Positions 7,686 to 16,555 of a stretch of 64,000 nucleotides of DNA are shown piece by piece. A model generated the notes under the pieces. That model did no database searches. It was not told where the DNA came from and saw only the letters and a program-made list of their open reading frames with translations. Each line of letters begins with the position of its first letter. Within the stretch, counting starts at the first letter, position 1. The translations under genes were made by a program, and so were the position numbers. Source of the stretch: Foliamicus sp965115835 (GTDB lineage Bacteria > Pseudomonadota > Gammaproteobacteria > Steroidobacterales > Foliamicaceae); assembly GCA_965115835.1 (NCBI GenBank), contig OZ220471.1, positions 1,054,001-1,118,000 on the forward strand, given 5' to 3'.

Positions 7686-9007
7686 AGCGCGAGAAGCCCG
7701 ATCCGACCCGCCTGCGCCCCCGCCCGGCGGGGTCCGATGCGCCGGACGGCGGCGCCCGGCAGGTGCGCAGCCGCCAGATCCTGCTGTTCTCGGCAGTGGC
7801 GGCGGCGGCGCTGGTCGCGATTGCGGCCTGGCTGTTCAGTTCCGGGGACAAGGCGCCTGTGTCCGGCGCGCGCATTGCCGCGGAAGTGGCGGGCCCCGAC
7901 ACGGCGGAGGACACCTGGACGCGGCGTTCGGAGGGGCGGATCGGCACGCTGGAGGCGGATCTGCGCGAGTTGCGTCAGGCCAACCGCAGCCTCGCCGAAG
8001 AGAACCGCAGGCTGCTCGAAAAGATCGACAGCAACGCCGGCGAGGCGAAGGTCGTCATCGACCGTCTCACGGCGGCGCTCGGCGACCGTCTGGCGGCGGA
8101 GCTGCTGGAGCCGGACGCGCCCGCGCCATTCGCCGATGTGTTTGCGCCGGAGGGCGCTTCGCGCGGCGCTGTATCCCGCCCGAACGGCGACGCCGGCGAT
8201 CCCGCTGCTGGCGGTCCTGCCACTGGTGGTTCCGCCACTGGTGGTCCCGCCGCAGCGCGGTCGCTCCTGATCGAGCGCTTTTCGCTCGACGAACCGGCCT
8301 TCCGGGAACTGGAGAAGGCACACGCCCGTCCGCTGTCGGTCTGGTTGCCCGCCGGCAGTCACGCCGAAGCGGTGGTGATCGCCGGGGTGGATGCGTCCGC
8401 CGGGGTGGCCTCGCAGGGCGACCCGCGCCCGGTGCTGCTGCGGATTACCGGTCCCGCATGGACCGCGGCGGAGGACGGCGCGGCGCAGACGGTCGATCTC
8501 GATGGCTGCACGGTCACCGGCGCGGCCTACGGCGATCTGTCCTCGGAGAAGGTCTACGCGCGGCTGCGCACGCTCACCTGTTCGGGGGACGAGCCCGGCA
8601 CGGTGGTGGAGACCGGAGTCGCGGGGTTCGTCGCCGGCGCCGGCAAGGTCGGCGTTCGCGGCCCCGTCGTGAGCCGCGAGGGCGCGCTGGTGGAGAAGGC
8701 GTTCTTCGCCGGACTGGTCTCGGGCGTCGGCCAGGGCGTGGCGGGCGCGTTCGCGCCCCGTGCGGTGGCGGGTTCCGGCGACGGGACGGTCGCCAACACC
8801 GGTCTCGACGAGATCGGTCGCGCCGGTATCGGCGCCGGGGCGTCTTCGGCGGGGCGGCGGGTCTCCGACTACCTGATCCGGCGCGCCGAGCAGTACCAGC
8901 CGGTGATCCAGCTGATGGCCGGCACGGCGGTAACCGTGGTGTTTCTTGAGGGCACACGGCTTGATGGCTGGCCCGACACACAAGGCCCGAAGGAGGAAAA
9001 ACGATGA
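7682..9007 (+). CDS. traB: TraB-like core complex protein (VirB10 family)
   Basis: 441 residues. One N-terminal membrane helix (ILLFSAVAAAALVAIAAWLF) is followed by a coiled-coil stretch (about 80-125, rich in E, R, L and N), a Pro/Ala/Gly linker with a small repeat (8209-8252), and the conserved C-terminal region with RGPVVSREGALVEKAFFAG. It spans the envelope and connects the inner-membrane ATPases to TraK and TraV. Overlaps traK and traV by 4 bp each. Confidence 0.85.
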   Translation: MKREKPDPTRLRPRPAGSDAPDGGARQVRSRQILLFSAVAAAALVAIAAWLFSSGDKAPVSGARIAAEVAGPDTAEDTWTRRSEGRIGTLEADLRELRQANRSLAEENRRLLEKIDSNAGEAKVVIDRLTAALGDRLAAELLEPDAPAPFADVFAPEGASRGAVSRPNGDAGDPAAGGPATGGSATGGPAAARSLLIERFSLDEPAFRELEKAHARPLSVWLPAGSHAEAVVIAGVDASAGVASQGDPRPVLLRITGPAWTAAEDGAAQTVDLDGCTVTGAAYGDLSSEKVYARLRTLTCSGDEPGTVVETGVAGFVAGAGKVGVRGPVVSREGALVEKAFFAGLVSGVGQGVAGAFAPRAVAGSGDGTVANTGLDEIGRAGIGAGASSAGRRVSDYLIRRAEQYQPVIQLMAGTAVTVVFLEGTRLDGWPDTQGPKEEKR

Positions 9008-9558
9008 CGGTTGGAGACCTGAACACGACCCGGTGCGCACTGGCGCCGGCGATGGCGGCTGCGTTGACGCTTGCGGGCTGCACTGCGACCCATATCGGCG
9101 AGGACTGGCAGTGTCCGCTCGCCCAGGGCGCGCACTGCGCGAGCGTCGCCGCGGCGGATCCCATGGCGAGGCGCCCTGCGACGGACGGGGACCGGACGGC
9201 GGAGCATGGCGAGACAAGGGCGGTTCTTCCGGCTTCCGTATCCCTGCTTCCCGCCACGCCTGACATACCCACGGAGGCGGTCCGTGACGGCGGCGGAAGC
9301 GGTTGCAGCACGCCGAACGATTCTGTGCCGACAAACGATGCGCCGCCCCCCGCTGCGGGCGTTCCGGCTGCCGGCGAGCAAGCGGACGGGGGCGCTCCTT
9401 CCTGCGCCGCAGGCGAACCGCTCCCCGACGCCAGCCTGCGCCGTCCCGAGACGATTGCGCGTGTGTGGATCGCGCCGCATGTGGACGCCGACGGCGTCTA
9501 CCGCGAGGCGTCGTGGGTGCGCATCGTGGTCGCGCCTGCGGCCTGGAGGACGCGGTAA
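9004..9558 (+). CDS. traV: TraV-like lipoprotein of the transfer core complex
   Basis: 184 residues with a lipoprotein signal ending in the lipobox LAGC (around residue 24). The following Cys-containing segment (DWQCPL...HCASV) fits TraV. The C-terminal RVWIAPHVDADGVYREASWVRIVV is the part best conserved in TraV of this family. TraV anchors the TraK/TraB ring to the outer membrane. The stop overlaps the traC start (TAATG). Confidence 0.82.
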   Translation: MTVGDLNTTRCALAPAMAAALTLAGCTATHIGEDWQCPLAQGAHCASVAAADPMARRPATDGDRTAEHGETRAVLPASVSLLPATPDIPTEAVRDGGGSGCSTPNDSVPTNDAPPPAAGVPAAGEQADGGAPSCAAGEPLPDASLRRPETIARVWIAPHVDADGVYREASWVRIVVAPAAWRTR

Positions 9559-12206
9559 TGCCGGGGCGGCTGGCAGGCCTGTTCGAGGGGCCGGCGGGGC
9601 TTGAGCCCTGGACGCCGCCGGAGGTTCCCGCGGCGCTGCATGCGCTGTTGCCCTGGCGCGCGTTCGACGAGGCCACGGAGTTGTATGTCAACGCATCAAG
9701 CGTCGGGTTCGTGATCGAAGTCCCGCCGTTTGCGGGGATCGACGCCGAGACCCTGGGCGCGCTCTCGGGCACGCTGGCGGACGCGGCGCCGGAACGCTGC
9801 GCGCTACAGATCATCCACTGGGCGAGTCCGAGGTTCGGTGCGGCGCTCGAAGCCTGGGGCGCGCCGCGGCGCAGCGCCGGGCCGGTACAGGCCGCGATGC
9901 ACGAGCGCCGCGAGCGACTGCTGGCGGGCGCCGGCTGGCGCCCGCTGCATCCGGGCGGGCCGCCCTTCACGCTGAGGGACTACCGGGTGTTCGTCTGTGC
10001 AGCGCTGGCCGGATCGCCGGGGCCGGCGTCCGAGACCGCGCTGGGCGGGTTCCGGCGCGCGCTCGAGGGCATACTGGCCTCCGCCGGCGCGACAGCGAGG
10101 CGGCTGGACCCCGACGGCCTGCTCTCGCTCGCCGCCGAACTCGTCGCGCCCGAGATAGCCGGAAGCCGGGACAACGGACTGTCTCCGGACCGCGGGTTGT
10201 CCCGCCCGCTGCGGCGCTGGTCGCCCCGCGATCCGCTGCATCGCCAGTGCGCCGCCCCCGGACGGGCGCTCACCGTCGCACCGACGGGACTGGCGTTCCA
10301 CCATCCCGACGGGGTCGATGTGGCGGTGCGGGTGCTCACCGCAACGGCCTTCCCGGAAGTCTGGCCGGGCTGGCGCGGCAACGCGCTCATCGGCGACTTC
10401 CACCGCGAGTTCCTGCAGCCGGGCTGCCCGGCGCTGAGCTGCCTGACAGTCGTGACCGGCGACGAGGCCGCTGGCGAGCGCGCCTTTCTGAAGGCCGCGC
10501 GCGCGACCCAGCAGGCCGGCACCGGCATCGCCCGCTATCTGCCGGGGTTGCCGGAGAAGGCCCGCGACTGGCGGTTCGTGACCGAACGGCTCAAGGACGG
10601 CGAGCGTCTGATGCGCGCCTGTTACACGGTGGCGGTCTACGCCCCGCTCGACGCCATCGACGAGGCCGAACAGGCGGTGCGCGCGATCTACCACGGCCAG
10701 GGCTGGCGAATGGCCGCCGAACGCTACCTGCAACTGCCTCTGTGGCTTGCCGGGCTGCCGATGGTTCCGGCGGGCGGCCTGACCGGGGACCTTGAGCGCA
10801 TGGGCCGCATGAAGACCCTGCTCACGTCCTCGGCGATCAATCTCGCGCCGTGGCACGGCGAGTGGCGCGGCCAGCCGGTCTCGCCCGATACGCCCCCGGC
10901 GCTGCTGCTGGTCGGGCGGCGCGGCCAGCCCGCCGGCTGGTCGCCGTTCGCCAACGAAGCCGGCAACTACAACGTCGCGGTCACCGGCAAGTCCGGCTCG
11001 GGCAAGTCGGTGCTGATGCAGGAACTGGTGGCCGGCATCGTCGGCGCCGGCGGCGAGGCCGTGGTCATCGACGACGGTCGCTCGTTCCAGCATACCGCCG
11101 AGGCGCTGGGCGGGACGTTCATCGCGTTCGGCCGGGACGCGGCGCGGCTGAACCCCTTCGCCATGATCGACGCGGAAACCGCGAGCCGCGACGGCGACTA
11201 TCGCGAGGAGTGCTTTGCGATGCTCGCCGGCGTGCTCTCGCGCATGTGTCGGCGGCGCGGGTCCATCGACGACATCGAGGCGGCGCTCATCCACGAGGCC
11301 ATCGCCGCCGCATGGGACGAGGCCGCAAGCAGCGCATCCGCCAGCGGCAAAGCTGGCCACACCGCCGATCTGGCGGCGGTGCGCCGGCATCTCGAAGTGC
11401 GCGAGGACCGGCGCGCCGGCGACCTCGCCACGGCGCTCGGCCCCTGGTGTCCGGGCGGGGCGATGGGCCGGCTGTTCGAGGGCGGGACCGTCCCGGACCT
11501 GGACCGCTCGGTCACCGTGTTCGAGCTGGCCGAACTCAAGGGCCGGGGCGACCTGCAGGCAGTGGTGCTGATGCTGGTGGTGTTCCTTGCCACCCAGCGC
11601 ATGTATCACGGCGAGCGCACGCGCGCCAAAGCGATCGTCATCGACGAGGCCTGGGACCTGCTCTCGGGCGAGGACAGCCGGGCCTTTCTGGAAGGCGCGG
11701 CGCGGCGGGCGCGCAAGTATCGCGGCGCGCTGGTCACCGGCACGCAGTCGGTCAACGACTACTACGCGAACCCGGCGGCGCGTGCCGCCTGGGAGAACTC
11801 CGACTGGGTGATCTTCCTGGCGCAGAAGGACGAGTCGGTGGAACTGCTCAAGTCCGAAAAGCGGATTCACTGCGATCCGGGCATGGAGCAGGCGCTGAAG
11901 AGCCTGACCACTTCCGGCGGGCGGTTCGCGGAACTGGTGCTGCACGGTCCGGACGGCTGGCGGGTGGCGCGTCTGGCGCTCGATCCGTGGTCGGTGGCGC
12001 TGTATTCCTCGCGCGGCCCGGCGTTCGCCGAAGTCGAGCGGCTCAAGGCCGGGGGACTTTCGACCGTCGAGGCCATCGACCGCCTCGCCGGTGCGGACCG
12101 GCCCACGATCGAAGAGGCGCCGGGCGATGCCGAACCCGCGAGTGTCGGAAACCCGGTGGATGGAATCGCATCGCAACGCAACGACGGACAGGGAGAACGC
12201 CAATGA
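9558..12206 (+). CDS. traC: TraC, VirB4-family ATPase of the transfer apparatus
   Basis: 882 residues. The N-terminal TraC domain is followed by an ATPase domain with Walker A (GKSGSGKSV, about residue 476) and Walker B (IVIDEAWDLLSG, about residue 691), then the motif TGTQSVNDYY typical of TraC/VirB4. It powers pilus assembly and substrate transfer from the cytoplasmic side of the membrane. The ATG at 9558 was chosen because it overlaps the traV stop and leaves a normal TraC length. Confidence 0.92.
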   Translation: MPGRLAGLFEGPAGLEPWTPPEVPAALHALLPWRAFDEATELYVNASSVGFVIEVPPFAGIDAETLGALSGTLADAAPERCALQIIHWASPRFGAALEAWGAPRRSAGPVQAAMHERRERLLAGAGWRPLHPGGPPFTLRDYRVFVCAALAGSPGPASETALGGFRRALEGILASAGATARRLDPDGLLSLAAELVAPEIAGSRDNGLSPDRGLSRPLRRWSPRDPLHRQCAAPGRALTVAPTGLAFHHPDGVDVAVRVLTATAFPEVWPGWRGNALIGDFHREFLQPGCPALSCLTVVTGDEAAGERAFLKAARATQQAGTGIARYLPGLPEKARDWRFVTERLKDGERLMRACYTVAVYAPLDAIDEAEQAVRAIYHGQGWRMAAERYLQLPLWLAGLPMVPAGGLTGDLERMGRMKTLLTSSAINLAPWHGEWRGQPVSPDTPPALLLVGRRGQPAGWSPFANEAGNYNVAVTGKSGSGKSVLMQELVAGIVGAGGEAVVIDDGRSFQHTAEALGGTFIAFGRDAARLNPFAMIDAETASRDGDYREECFAMLAGVLSRMCRRRGSIDDIEAALIHEAIAAAWDEAASSASASGKAGHTADLAAVRRHLEVREDRRAGDLATALGPWCPGGAMGRLFEGGTVPDLDRSVTVFELAELKGRGDLQAVVLMLVVFLATQRMYHGERTRAKAIVIDEAWDLLSGEDSRAFLEGAARRARKYRGALVTGTQSVNDYYANPAARAAWENSDWVIFLAQKDESVELLKSEKRIHCDPGMEQALKSLTTSGGRFAELVLHGPDGWRVARLALDPWSVALYSSRGPAFAEVERLKAGGLSTVEAIDRLAGADRPTIEEAPGDAEPASVGNPVDGIASQRNDGQGERQ

Positions 12207-12934
12207 ACGCATCCGGAACCGGACGCGCCCGCAACAGGACCGGGCCGGACAGACAATCTGCACAACGACGGCTGGCCTGGCCGGGCGATCCCGCCACGCG
12301 GGCGGGCGCCGGGATGACGGCTGAAGATGTCGATTTCGAGGCGCTGGCCCTGGTGCTGGCGAACACCTGTCGCTGGGGCGGGCGCACACGCCGGTTCTGG
12401 TCCGTTGCGCAGCGCGCTGTCGTGACGAGCGAGGCCGTCGAGGCGCTCGCCGGCCCTGCGCCGGAAGAGCGCCGCACCCTGGCGCTGGAGGCGCTGCTCG
12501 CCGGCGCGAGGGTCGCCTGGACGGGCGCGCAGGACACGGTTGATCCTGCTTCGGCAAAAGCCGTCGCGCGCGCGAAACGCGACCGCGCGGCCATCGACCG
12601 CACCGTGCGCGAAGCGGCCGGACTCGAAGGCGAGCCCACATCCGAACAGGCCGACCTGCTGCGCTTCATCGCGCGCATGACCGACGCCGCCGAGCGGCGC
12701 GACTTCCCGGACGCCGGGATCGACCCCGCCGCCGGCGTCGCGTTCCCGCCGCTGAAGCGCCGCCTCCGCCCGGTCGGGCCGGATCGCGCCGCGCAGCTGT
12801 GGCTGAAACGCTGGCGCGAACTCACCGGGCTGCCCGCCGGCGCGGAACCGCCCGCGGGCGCAAACCCTTCCACACCCCTTGCCGAACAGGAGGACTGCGA
12901 TGTCGCGCACCTGGCGAAGAATCCACCGGAGTAA
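12203..12934 (+). CDS. HD-phosphohydrolase-like protein with degenerate metal site
   Basis: 243 residues. The segment LANTCRWGGRTRRFWSVAQRAVVTSEAV aligned from memory matches the start of YfbR-like HD phosphohydrolases carried by mobile elements, where the usual text is FGGHT...YSVAQHS. Here the metal-binding His is Arg (AQRAV) and the HD pair expected near LLHDA is replaced by LLAGA. The fold is probably kept but hydrolysis is doubtful. It sits between traC and trbI and overlaps both neighbours, so it is translated with the transfer genes. Role unknown. Confidence 0.6.
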   Translation: MNASGTGRARNRTGPDRQSAQRRLAWPGDPATRAGAGMTAEDVDFEALALVLANTCRWGGRTRRFWSVAQRAVVTSEAVEALAGPAPEERRTLALEALLAGARVAWTGAQDTVDPASAKAVARAKRDRAAIDRTVREAAGLEGEPTSEQADLLRFIARMTDAAERRDFPDAGIDPAAGVAFPPLKRRLRPVGPDRAAQLWLKRWRELTGLPAGAEPPAGANPSTPLAEQEDCDVAHLAKNPPE

Positions 12935-13244
12935 CTGCAATCGGACCCGAGCCCGGGGAACGAGGAACGCTCGTTGGCGGGGCAACCCCACACGGCGTGG
13001 CCGGCGTCGCGCCCCGAAGCTGCGCGTGGCCTGCGACGCCAGCGCCGTGTTCCGCGCGGCCATCGCCGCCGGGCTGCTGTCCGCCGAGCGCTCCAATCCC
13101 CGCTGGGCCGGCCACTACTTCTACATGTTCCACGACGGGGACGGCGCGGCCTGGTTCAAGCACCGGGACACGCGCGCTCATGTCGTGATGTCCGCGCGCC
13201 GGCAAGCCAGTGTGGGCTACCGCTTCGGGGAGCGCGGGACGTGA
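12900..13244 (+). CDS. Hypothetical basic protein in the transfer operon
   Basis: 114 residues from the ATG at 12900, which follows a strong AGGAGG and overlaps the previous gene by 35 bp. The N-terminal half is extremely Arg-rich, and the C-terminal half (HYFYMFHDGDGAAWFKHRDTRAHVV) looks like a small globular domain. I do not recognise the family. Its stop overlaps the trbI start, which supports it being expressed. Confidence 0.5.
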   Translation: MSRTWRRIHRSNCNRTRARGTRNARWRGNPTRRGRRRAPKLRVACDASAVFRAAIAAGLLSAERSNPRWAGHYFYMFHDGDGAAWFKHRDTRAHVVMSARRQASVGYRFGERGT

Positions 13245-13666
13245 GCGAGCTGCGGCTGCTCGGTTGCGCCGTGCTCCTCAACCTGGGGGTAACGGCGGTG
13301 GTCGGCGCCGTGATCGTCCGGCACATGGCCAGCGCGGCTCCGGGGATCGCGAGCGTCCGCCTGACGGAACTCGTGGCCGGGCACGCCAGGAGCGCAGCCA
13401 GCGGCGGCGGGAGCGCGCAAGCTGCGGCAGAGGACACGCGCGCCTGGGCCCGGGCGCTGGAGGATGCGCTGGGGCGGGTGGCGGATCGCCATGGCGCGGT
13501 GCTGCTGCCGGTGCGCAGCGTGGCGGCCGGCGCCCCCGATCGGACTGCGGAGGTCCGCGCCGAGATGGCCCGGATCCTGGCGCACCGCGAAGCAGCACAC
13601 CGCGAGATGGCGCATCTCGAAGCAGCAGATTCTTCCGCCGGTCGGGCCGCGGAAACCCGGCGGTGA
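13241..13666 (+). CDS. trbI: TrbI-like (F-type) transfer protein
   Basis: 141 residues from a GTG that overlaps the previous stop (GTGA). One N-terminal membrane helix (LLGCAVLLNLGVTAVVGAVI) is followed by an alpha-helical periplasmic region with AAAEDTRAWARALEDAL and VRAEMARILAHREA. Length, topology and place before traW fit TrbI, an inner-membrane protein affecting pilus retraction. Confidence 0.65.
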   Translation: MSELRLLGCAVLLNLGVTAVVGAVIVRHMASAAPGIASVRLTELVAGHARSAASGGGSAQAAAEDTRAWARALEDALGRVADRHGAVLLPVRSVAAGAPDRTAEVRAEMARILAHREAAHREMAHLEAADSSAGRAAETRR

Positions 13667-14268
13667 CAGGACGCATGACCCCGCCCATTCCCGGCGGCTA
13701 CCCAAGCGGGCCGATCCCGGTCATGCTGGTCTGGGCGATGATCCTGACCGGCGCGTGGTGGTTCGCCCTCTCGCACGTATACGTCAACGCGGGCTGGTCG
13801 GACGACGCCTGGGGCTATTTTCGGCTGCCGCTGACCGGCGATCCGCGCCCGGGCGAGAAGGTATTTTGCGATCCGCCCGCGGCGGCGGGTTCGCCGATTC
13901 CGTATCTGAAGACCGTGCGGGGCCTGCCGGGCGCTGTAATCGCCGTGGACGAAGACGGCAGAGTGCGCATCGACGGCGTCGCCGCGGGCCGCGCCAAGCC
14001 GCGCGCGCTCGACGGACGGCCGCTGACTCCGATCGCTCCGGGAACGATCCCGGCGGATCGTTACTACCTGCACGCGGACCACCCCGACAGCCACGACAGC
14101 CGCTATGCGGAGATCGGACTCGTGCCGCGCTCGCGCATTCTCGCGCGCGCCATTCCCCTGCCGGACATCCCCTGGCTGGGACTCGAAGGACCGCTGACCG
14201 GGCCGGAAGACATCGGCGAGGACGCCGGCGCAGAGCACGGGACCGACACCGGGGAAGCCCGACGATGA
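13663..14268 (+). CDS. trhF: TraF/TrhF-like S26 signal peptidase of the transfer system
   Basis: 201 residues. An N-terminal membrane helix is followed by NAGWSDDAWGYFRL, in the position of the S26 motif N-x-S-x-P-x-G-x-Y with the catalytic Ser, and by YLKTVRGLPGA, which supplies the catalytic Lys. Such peptidases mature pilin or other exported transfer proteins in SXT- and IncC-type elements. Start is either the GTG at 13663 (overlapping the trbI stop) or the ATG at 13675. The usual Pro after the catalytic Ser is replaced, a small oddity. Confidence 0.75.
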   Translation: MTGRMTPPIPGGYPSGPIPVMLVWAMILTGAWWFALSHVYVNAGWSDDAWGYFRLPLTGDPRPGEKVFCDPPAAAGSPIPYLKTVRGLPGAVIAVDEDGRVRIDGVAAGRAKPRALDGRPLTPIAPGTIPADRYYLHADHPDSHDSRYAEIGLVPRSRILARAIPLPDIPWLGLEGPLTGPEDIGEDAGAEHGTDTGEARR

Positions 14269-15554
14269 GACGCCTGGTCCTGTCCGCCCTCGCCGCCGCC
14301 CTGCTTGCGCCCGCCTTCCCTGCCGCCGCCCGCGATCTCGGCGTACGCGGCGCGACCTGGCCGGTTGCCGAGCCGGACCTGCTCGCGCAGATCGGGGCGC
14401 GGCTTGCGGACATGGAACGATCCGGCGAACGGGCGCGTCTCGGGGACGAGGCGCGGGAGCGCGCGCGGCGCGCGCTGGAGGAACCCGAACCCGTGCCCGG
14501 CATCGTCCCGGCGACGGAACTGCGCGCTCGCCGGTTCGATCCGGCCATCGTGGCAGCCGAAGACATCCCCGGTCCGAACGGGCAAACCATTGCCGTGGCG
14601 GGTACGCGCGTCGATCCGCTCAGACACACTGCGCTGACGGCCGAGGTGCTGTTTATCGACGGGCGGCGCGAGGCCGAGGTCGCCTGGGCGCTGGCCCGCG
14701 AAGGGCCTGCGAAGATCGTGCTGCTCGCCGGGCGCCCGCTCGACCTGATGCGCCGCCACGGGCGGGCCTTCTACTTCGACCTCGGCGGACGACTCGCCGG
14801 GCGGCTCGCGATCCGCGCCACGCCCACAGTGCTGTCACACGACGGCGGGTCCGTCCGTAACAGGTCGCACCTGCTCCTGACCGAATATCCGGTCGAAGAC
14901 CCGTCACAGACGGAGACGCCACGGACGGAGCCATCACGGATGGAGACGCCACAGACAGACCCGTCGCGGGCAGACCCGTCACGGGCGAACCCGTCACAGA
15001 CGGATCGGATCCCGGAGAACTTGCCTCCGGTGAGCCTGTTCTCTGGAGAACCCACTTTCGCCGGGGTCAATCCCGGCATCTCCGGCTGCCTTCCAACCCA
15101 CCGACTTAAGGAGAGAACCCCCATGCTGAACATCAACCGGATCACGCTGCTCGGCCACGCCGGACGCGACCCCGAAGTCCGCACGCTGAACAACGGCAGC
15201 AAGGTCGCTTCGTTCGCGCTGGCCACGACCGAGCGCTGGAAGAACCGCGACGGCCAGCCCGCCGGAAGCACGCAGTGGCACCACATCGTGGCCTGGGGCG
15301 CTGCGGCGGAGGCTGCCGAAAAGCAGTTGCGCAAGGGCGACGCCGTGCTGGTCGAGGGCCGGCTGGCCACGCGCGAGTATCGCGGCCGCGACGGCGGCCT
15401 GCGAACCGTCGCCGAGGTCGTCGTCGCCGGACCGCAGGGCGTCGTGAACGTGCTCGCCGGACGCCATGCCCCTGGCGGGGAGCAGACCCCTGGCGGGCAG
15501 GCGACTCCCGGCGGGAACACAACACCCGCCGGATCGGAGGGCACCTGCGCATGA
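14265..15554 (+). CDS. traW: TraW joined in frame to a single-stranded DNA-binding protein
   Basis: An uninterrupted 429-residue frame. Residues 1 to about 210 are TraW: a signal peptide (MRRLVLSALAAALLAPAFPAAA), DLGVRGATWPVAEPDLL and the thiol-free TraW core with FIDGRREAEVAWA and RATPTVLS. A repeated Pro-Ser-Gln/Arg-Thr linker follows, and a complete SSB begins at residue 287. No stop codon separates them, so either a secreted TraW carries a misplaced SSB or, more likely, SSB is made mainly from its own start at 15123. Overlaps the peptidase and traU genes by 4 bp. Confidence 0.7.
   Translation: MRRLVLSALAAALLAPAFPAAARDLGVRGATWPVAEPDLLAQIGARLADMERSGERARLGDEARERARRALEEPEPVPGIVPATELRARRFDPAIVAAEDIPGPNGQTIAVAGTRVDPLRHTALTAEVLFIDGRREAEVAWALAREGPAKIVLLAGRPLDLMRRHGRAFYFDLGGRLAGRLAIRATPTVLSHDGGSVRNRSHLLLTEYPVEDPSQTETPRTEPSRMETPQTDPSRADPSRANPSQTDRIPENLPPVSLFSGEPTFAGVNPGISGCLPTHRLKERTPMLNINRITLLGHAGRDPEVRTLNNGSKVASFALATTERWKNRDGQPAGSTQWHHIVAWGAAAEAAEKQLRKGDAVLVEGRLATREYRGRDGGLRTVAEVVVAGPQGVVNVLAGRHAPGGEQTPGGQATPGGNTTPAGSEGTCA
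14893..15004 (+). repeat. Degenerate minisatellite in the traW 3' linker
   Basis: Imperfect units of about 15 bp related to CCGTCACAGACGGAG and CCACGGACGGAGCC, encoding repeats of the type P-S-Q/R-T/A-D/E. This is one of several in-frame linker repeats in the transfer region. Confidence 0.6.
15123..15554 (+). CDS. ssb: Single-stranded DNA-binding protein (internal start)
   Basis: 143 residues beginning MLNINRITLLGHAGRDPEVR, the standard SSB N-terminus, at an ATG with a strong AAGGAGAG eleven bases upstream. The OB fold is complete through VVVAGPQGVVNVLAG. The tail is a Gly/Pro/Thr repeat (PGGEQTPGGQATPGG) and lacks the acidic D-D-x-x-P-F tip that binds partner proteins, so it may only coat incoming DNA. 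It lies in the same frame as traW with no stop in between. Confidence 0.75.
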   Translation: MLNINRITLLGHAGRDPEVRTLNNGSKVASFALATTERWKNRDGQPAGSTQWHHIVAWGAAAEAAEKQLRKGDAVLVEGRLATREYRGRDGGLRTVAEVVVAGPQGVVNVLAGRHAPGGEQTPGGQATPGGNTTPAGSEGTCA

Positions 15555-16555
15555 AGCGCGGGCTGTTCCACATCGCACTCGCCGCCGCGCTGGCGTCCCT
15601 GCTGTGGGTCGCGCCCGTTTCGGCGCAGACCTGCACGGGGCGCTTCGTCAACCCGATCGCGGACATATGCTGGGAGTGCCTGTTCCCGATCTCGATCGGG
15701 CCGGTGACCATCGGCGGCGTGTCGGGCGTCCCGGACACGGACAACCCCTCCTCGCCGATCTGCTTTTGCGGCTCGCCCATTCCCCGCATCGGGCTCTCGC
15801 TCGGGGTATGGGAGCCGGCAAGGCTGGTGGATGTCACCCGTACGCCCTGGTGCTTCCCCAACCTCGGCGGTCTCGACCTCGACCCGGGCCTGCCCGCAGC
15901 GCGCGGGCGCACGGCCTCTTCGGGCGGCGACGGCGCCTCGGGCTCCGTGTGGCACGCCCACTACTACGTCTATCCGTTGTTGTCGTGGATCGGCGCGCTG
16001 CTCGATATCGGTTGTCTGGAAGGCGGAAGCCTCGACATCGCCTGGGTCTCGGAACTCGATCCGGCGTGGCTCGACGACGAGTTGTCGTTCCTGCTGAACC
16101 CGGAGGCGGCTTTGTTCGCGAACCTGCCGGCGCAGGCGGCGTGCGCGGCGGACTGCGCCGCGGCCTCGACGGGGCTGCCGCTCGACGGGCTGTTCTGGTG
16201 CGCCGGCTGTCAGGGCGGGATGTATCCGCTGACCGGCAATGTCGCAGCGCATGTCGGCGGGGTGCAGGCCTCGCTGCTCGCCGCCGGGCGGCTGGTCTAC
16301 CGGCTGCACCGCGCCGGTCTCGCCCAAGGCACTTCGGGACCGGCAGCGCTGTGCGGGCGCTACCCGATGCCGGTGATGCAAAAGAGCCAGTATCGCTGGC
16401 AGATGACGCAGCCCGTTCCGGCCACGGGTCCGGCGACCGGTTGCAACCCCACGGGCCGCAGTTCGGTGCTGTGGGAGCCGCTTCGCGAACTGCCCGTTTC
16501 GGGCGAGAGCTTCGGCTATCTGCTGTGGAGGAAACGCAATTGCTGCCTCCTGTAA
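15551..16555 (+). CDS. traU: TraU-like periplasmic transfer protein
   Basis: 334 residues with a cleavable signal peptide ending near PVSAQTC. It is Cys-rich, with family motifs CTGRFVNPIADICWECLFPI, FCGSPIPRIGLSLGVWEP and CAGCQGGMYPLTG. TraU is a periplasmic protein needed for DNA transfer in F-type systems, probably disulfide-stabilised with TrbC, TraW and TraF. The start overlaps the ssb stop. Confidence 0.92.
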   Translation: MKRGLFHIALAAALASLLWVAPVSAQTCTGRFVNPIADICWECLFPISIGPVTIGGVSGVPDTDNPSSPICFCGSPIPRIGLSLGVWEPARLVDVTRTPWCFPNLGGLDLDPGLPAARGRTASSGGDGASGSVWHAHYYVYPLLSWIGALLDIGCLEGGSLDIAWVSELDPAWLDDELSFLLNPEAALFANLPAQAACAADCAAASTGLPLDGLFWCAGCQGGMYPLTGNVAAHVGGVQASLLAAGRLVYRLHRAGLAQGTSGPAALCGRYPMPVMQKSQYRWQMTQPVPATGPATGCNPTGRSSVLWEPLRELPVSGESFGYLLWRKRNCCLL

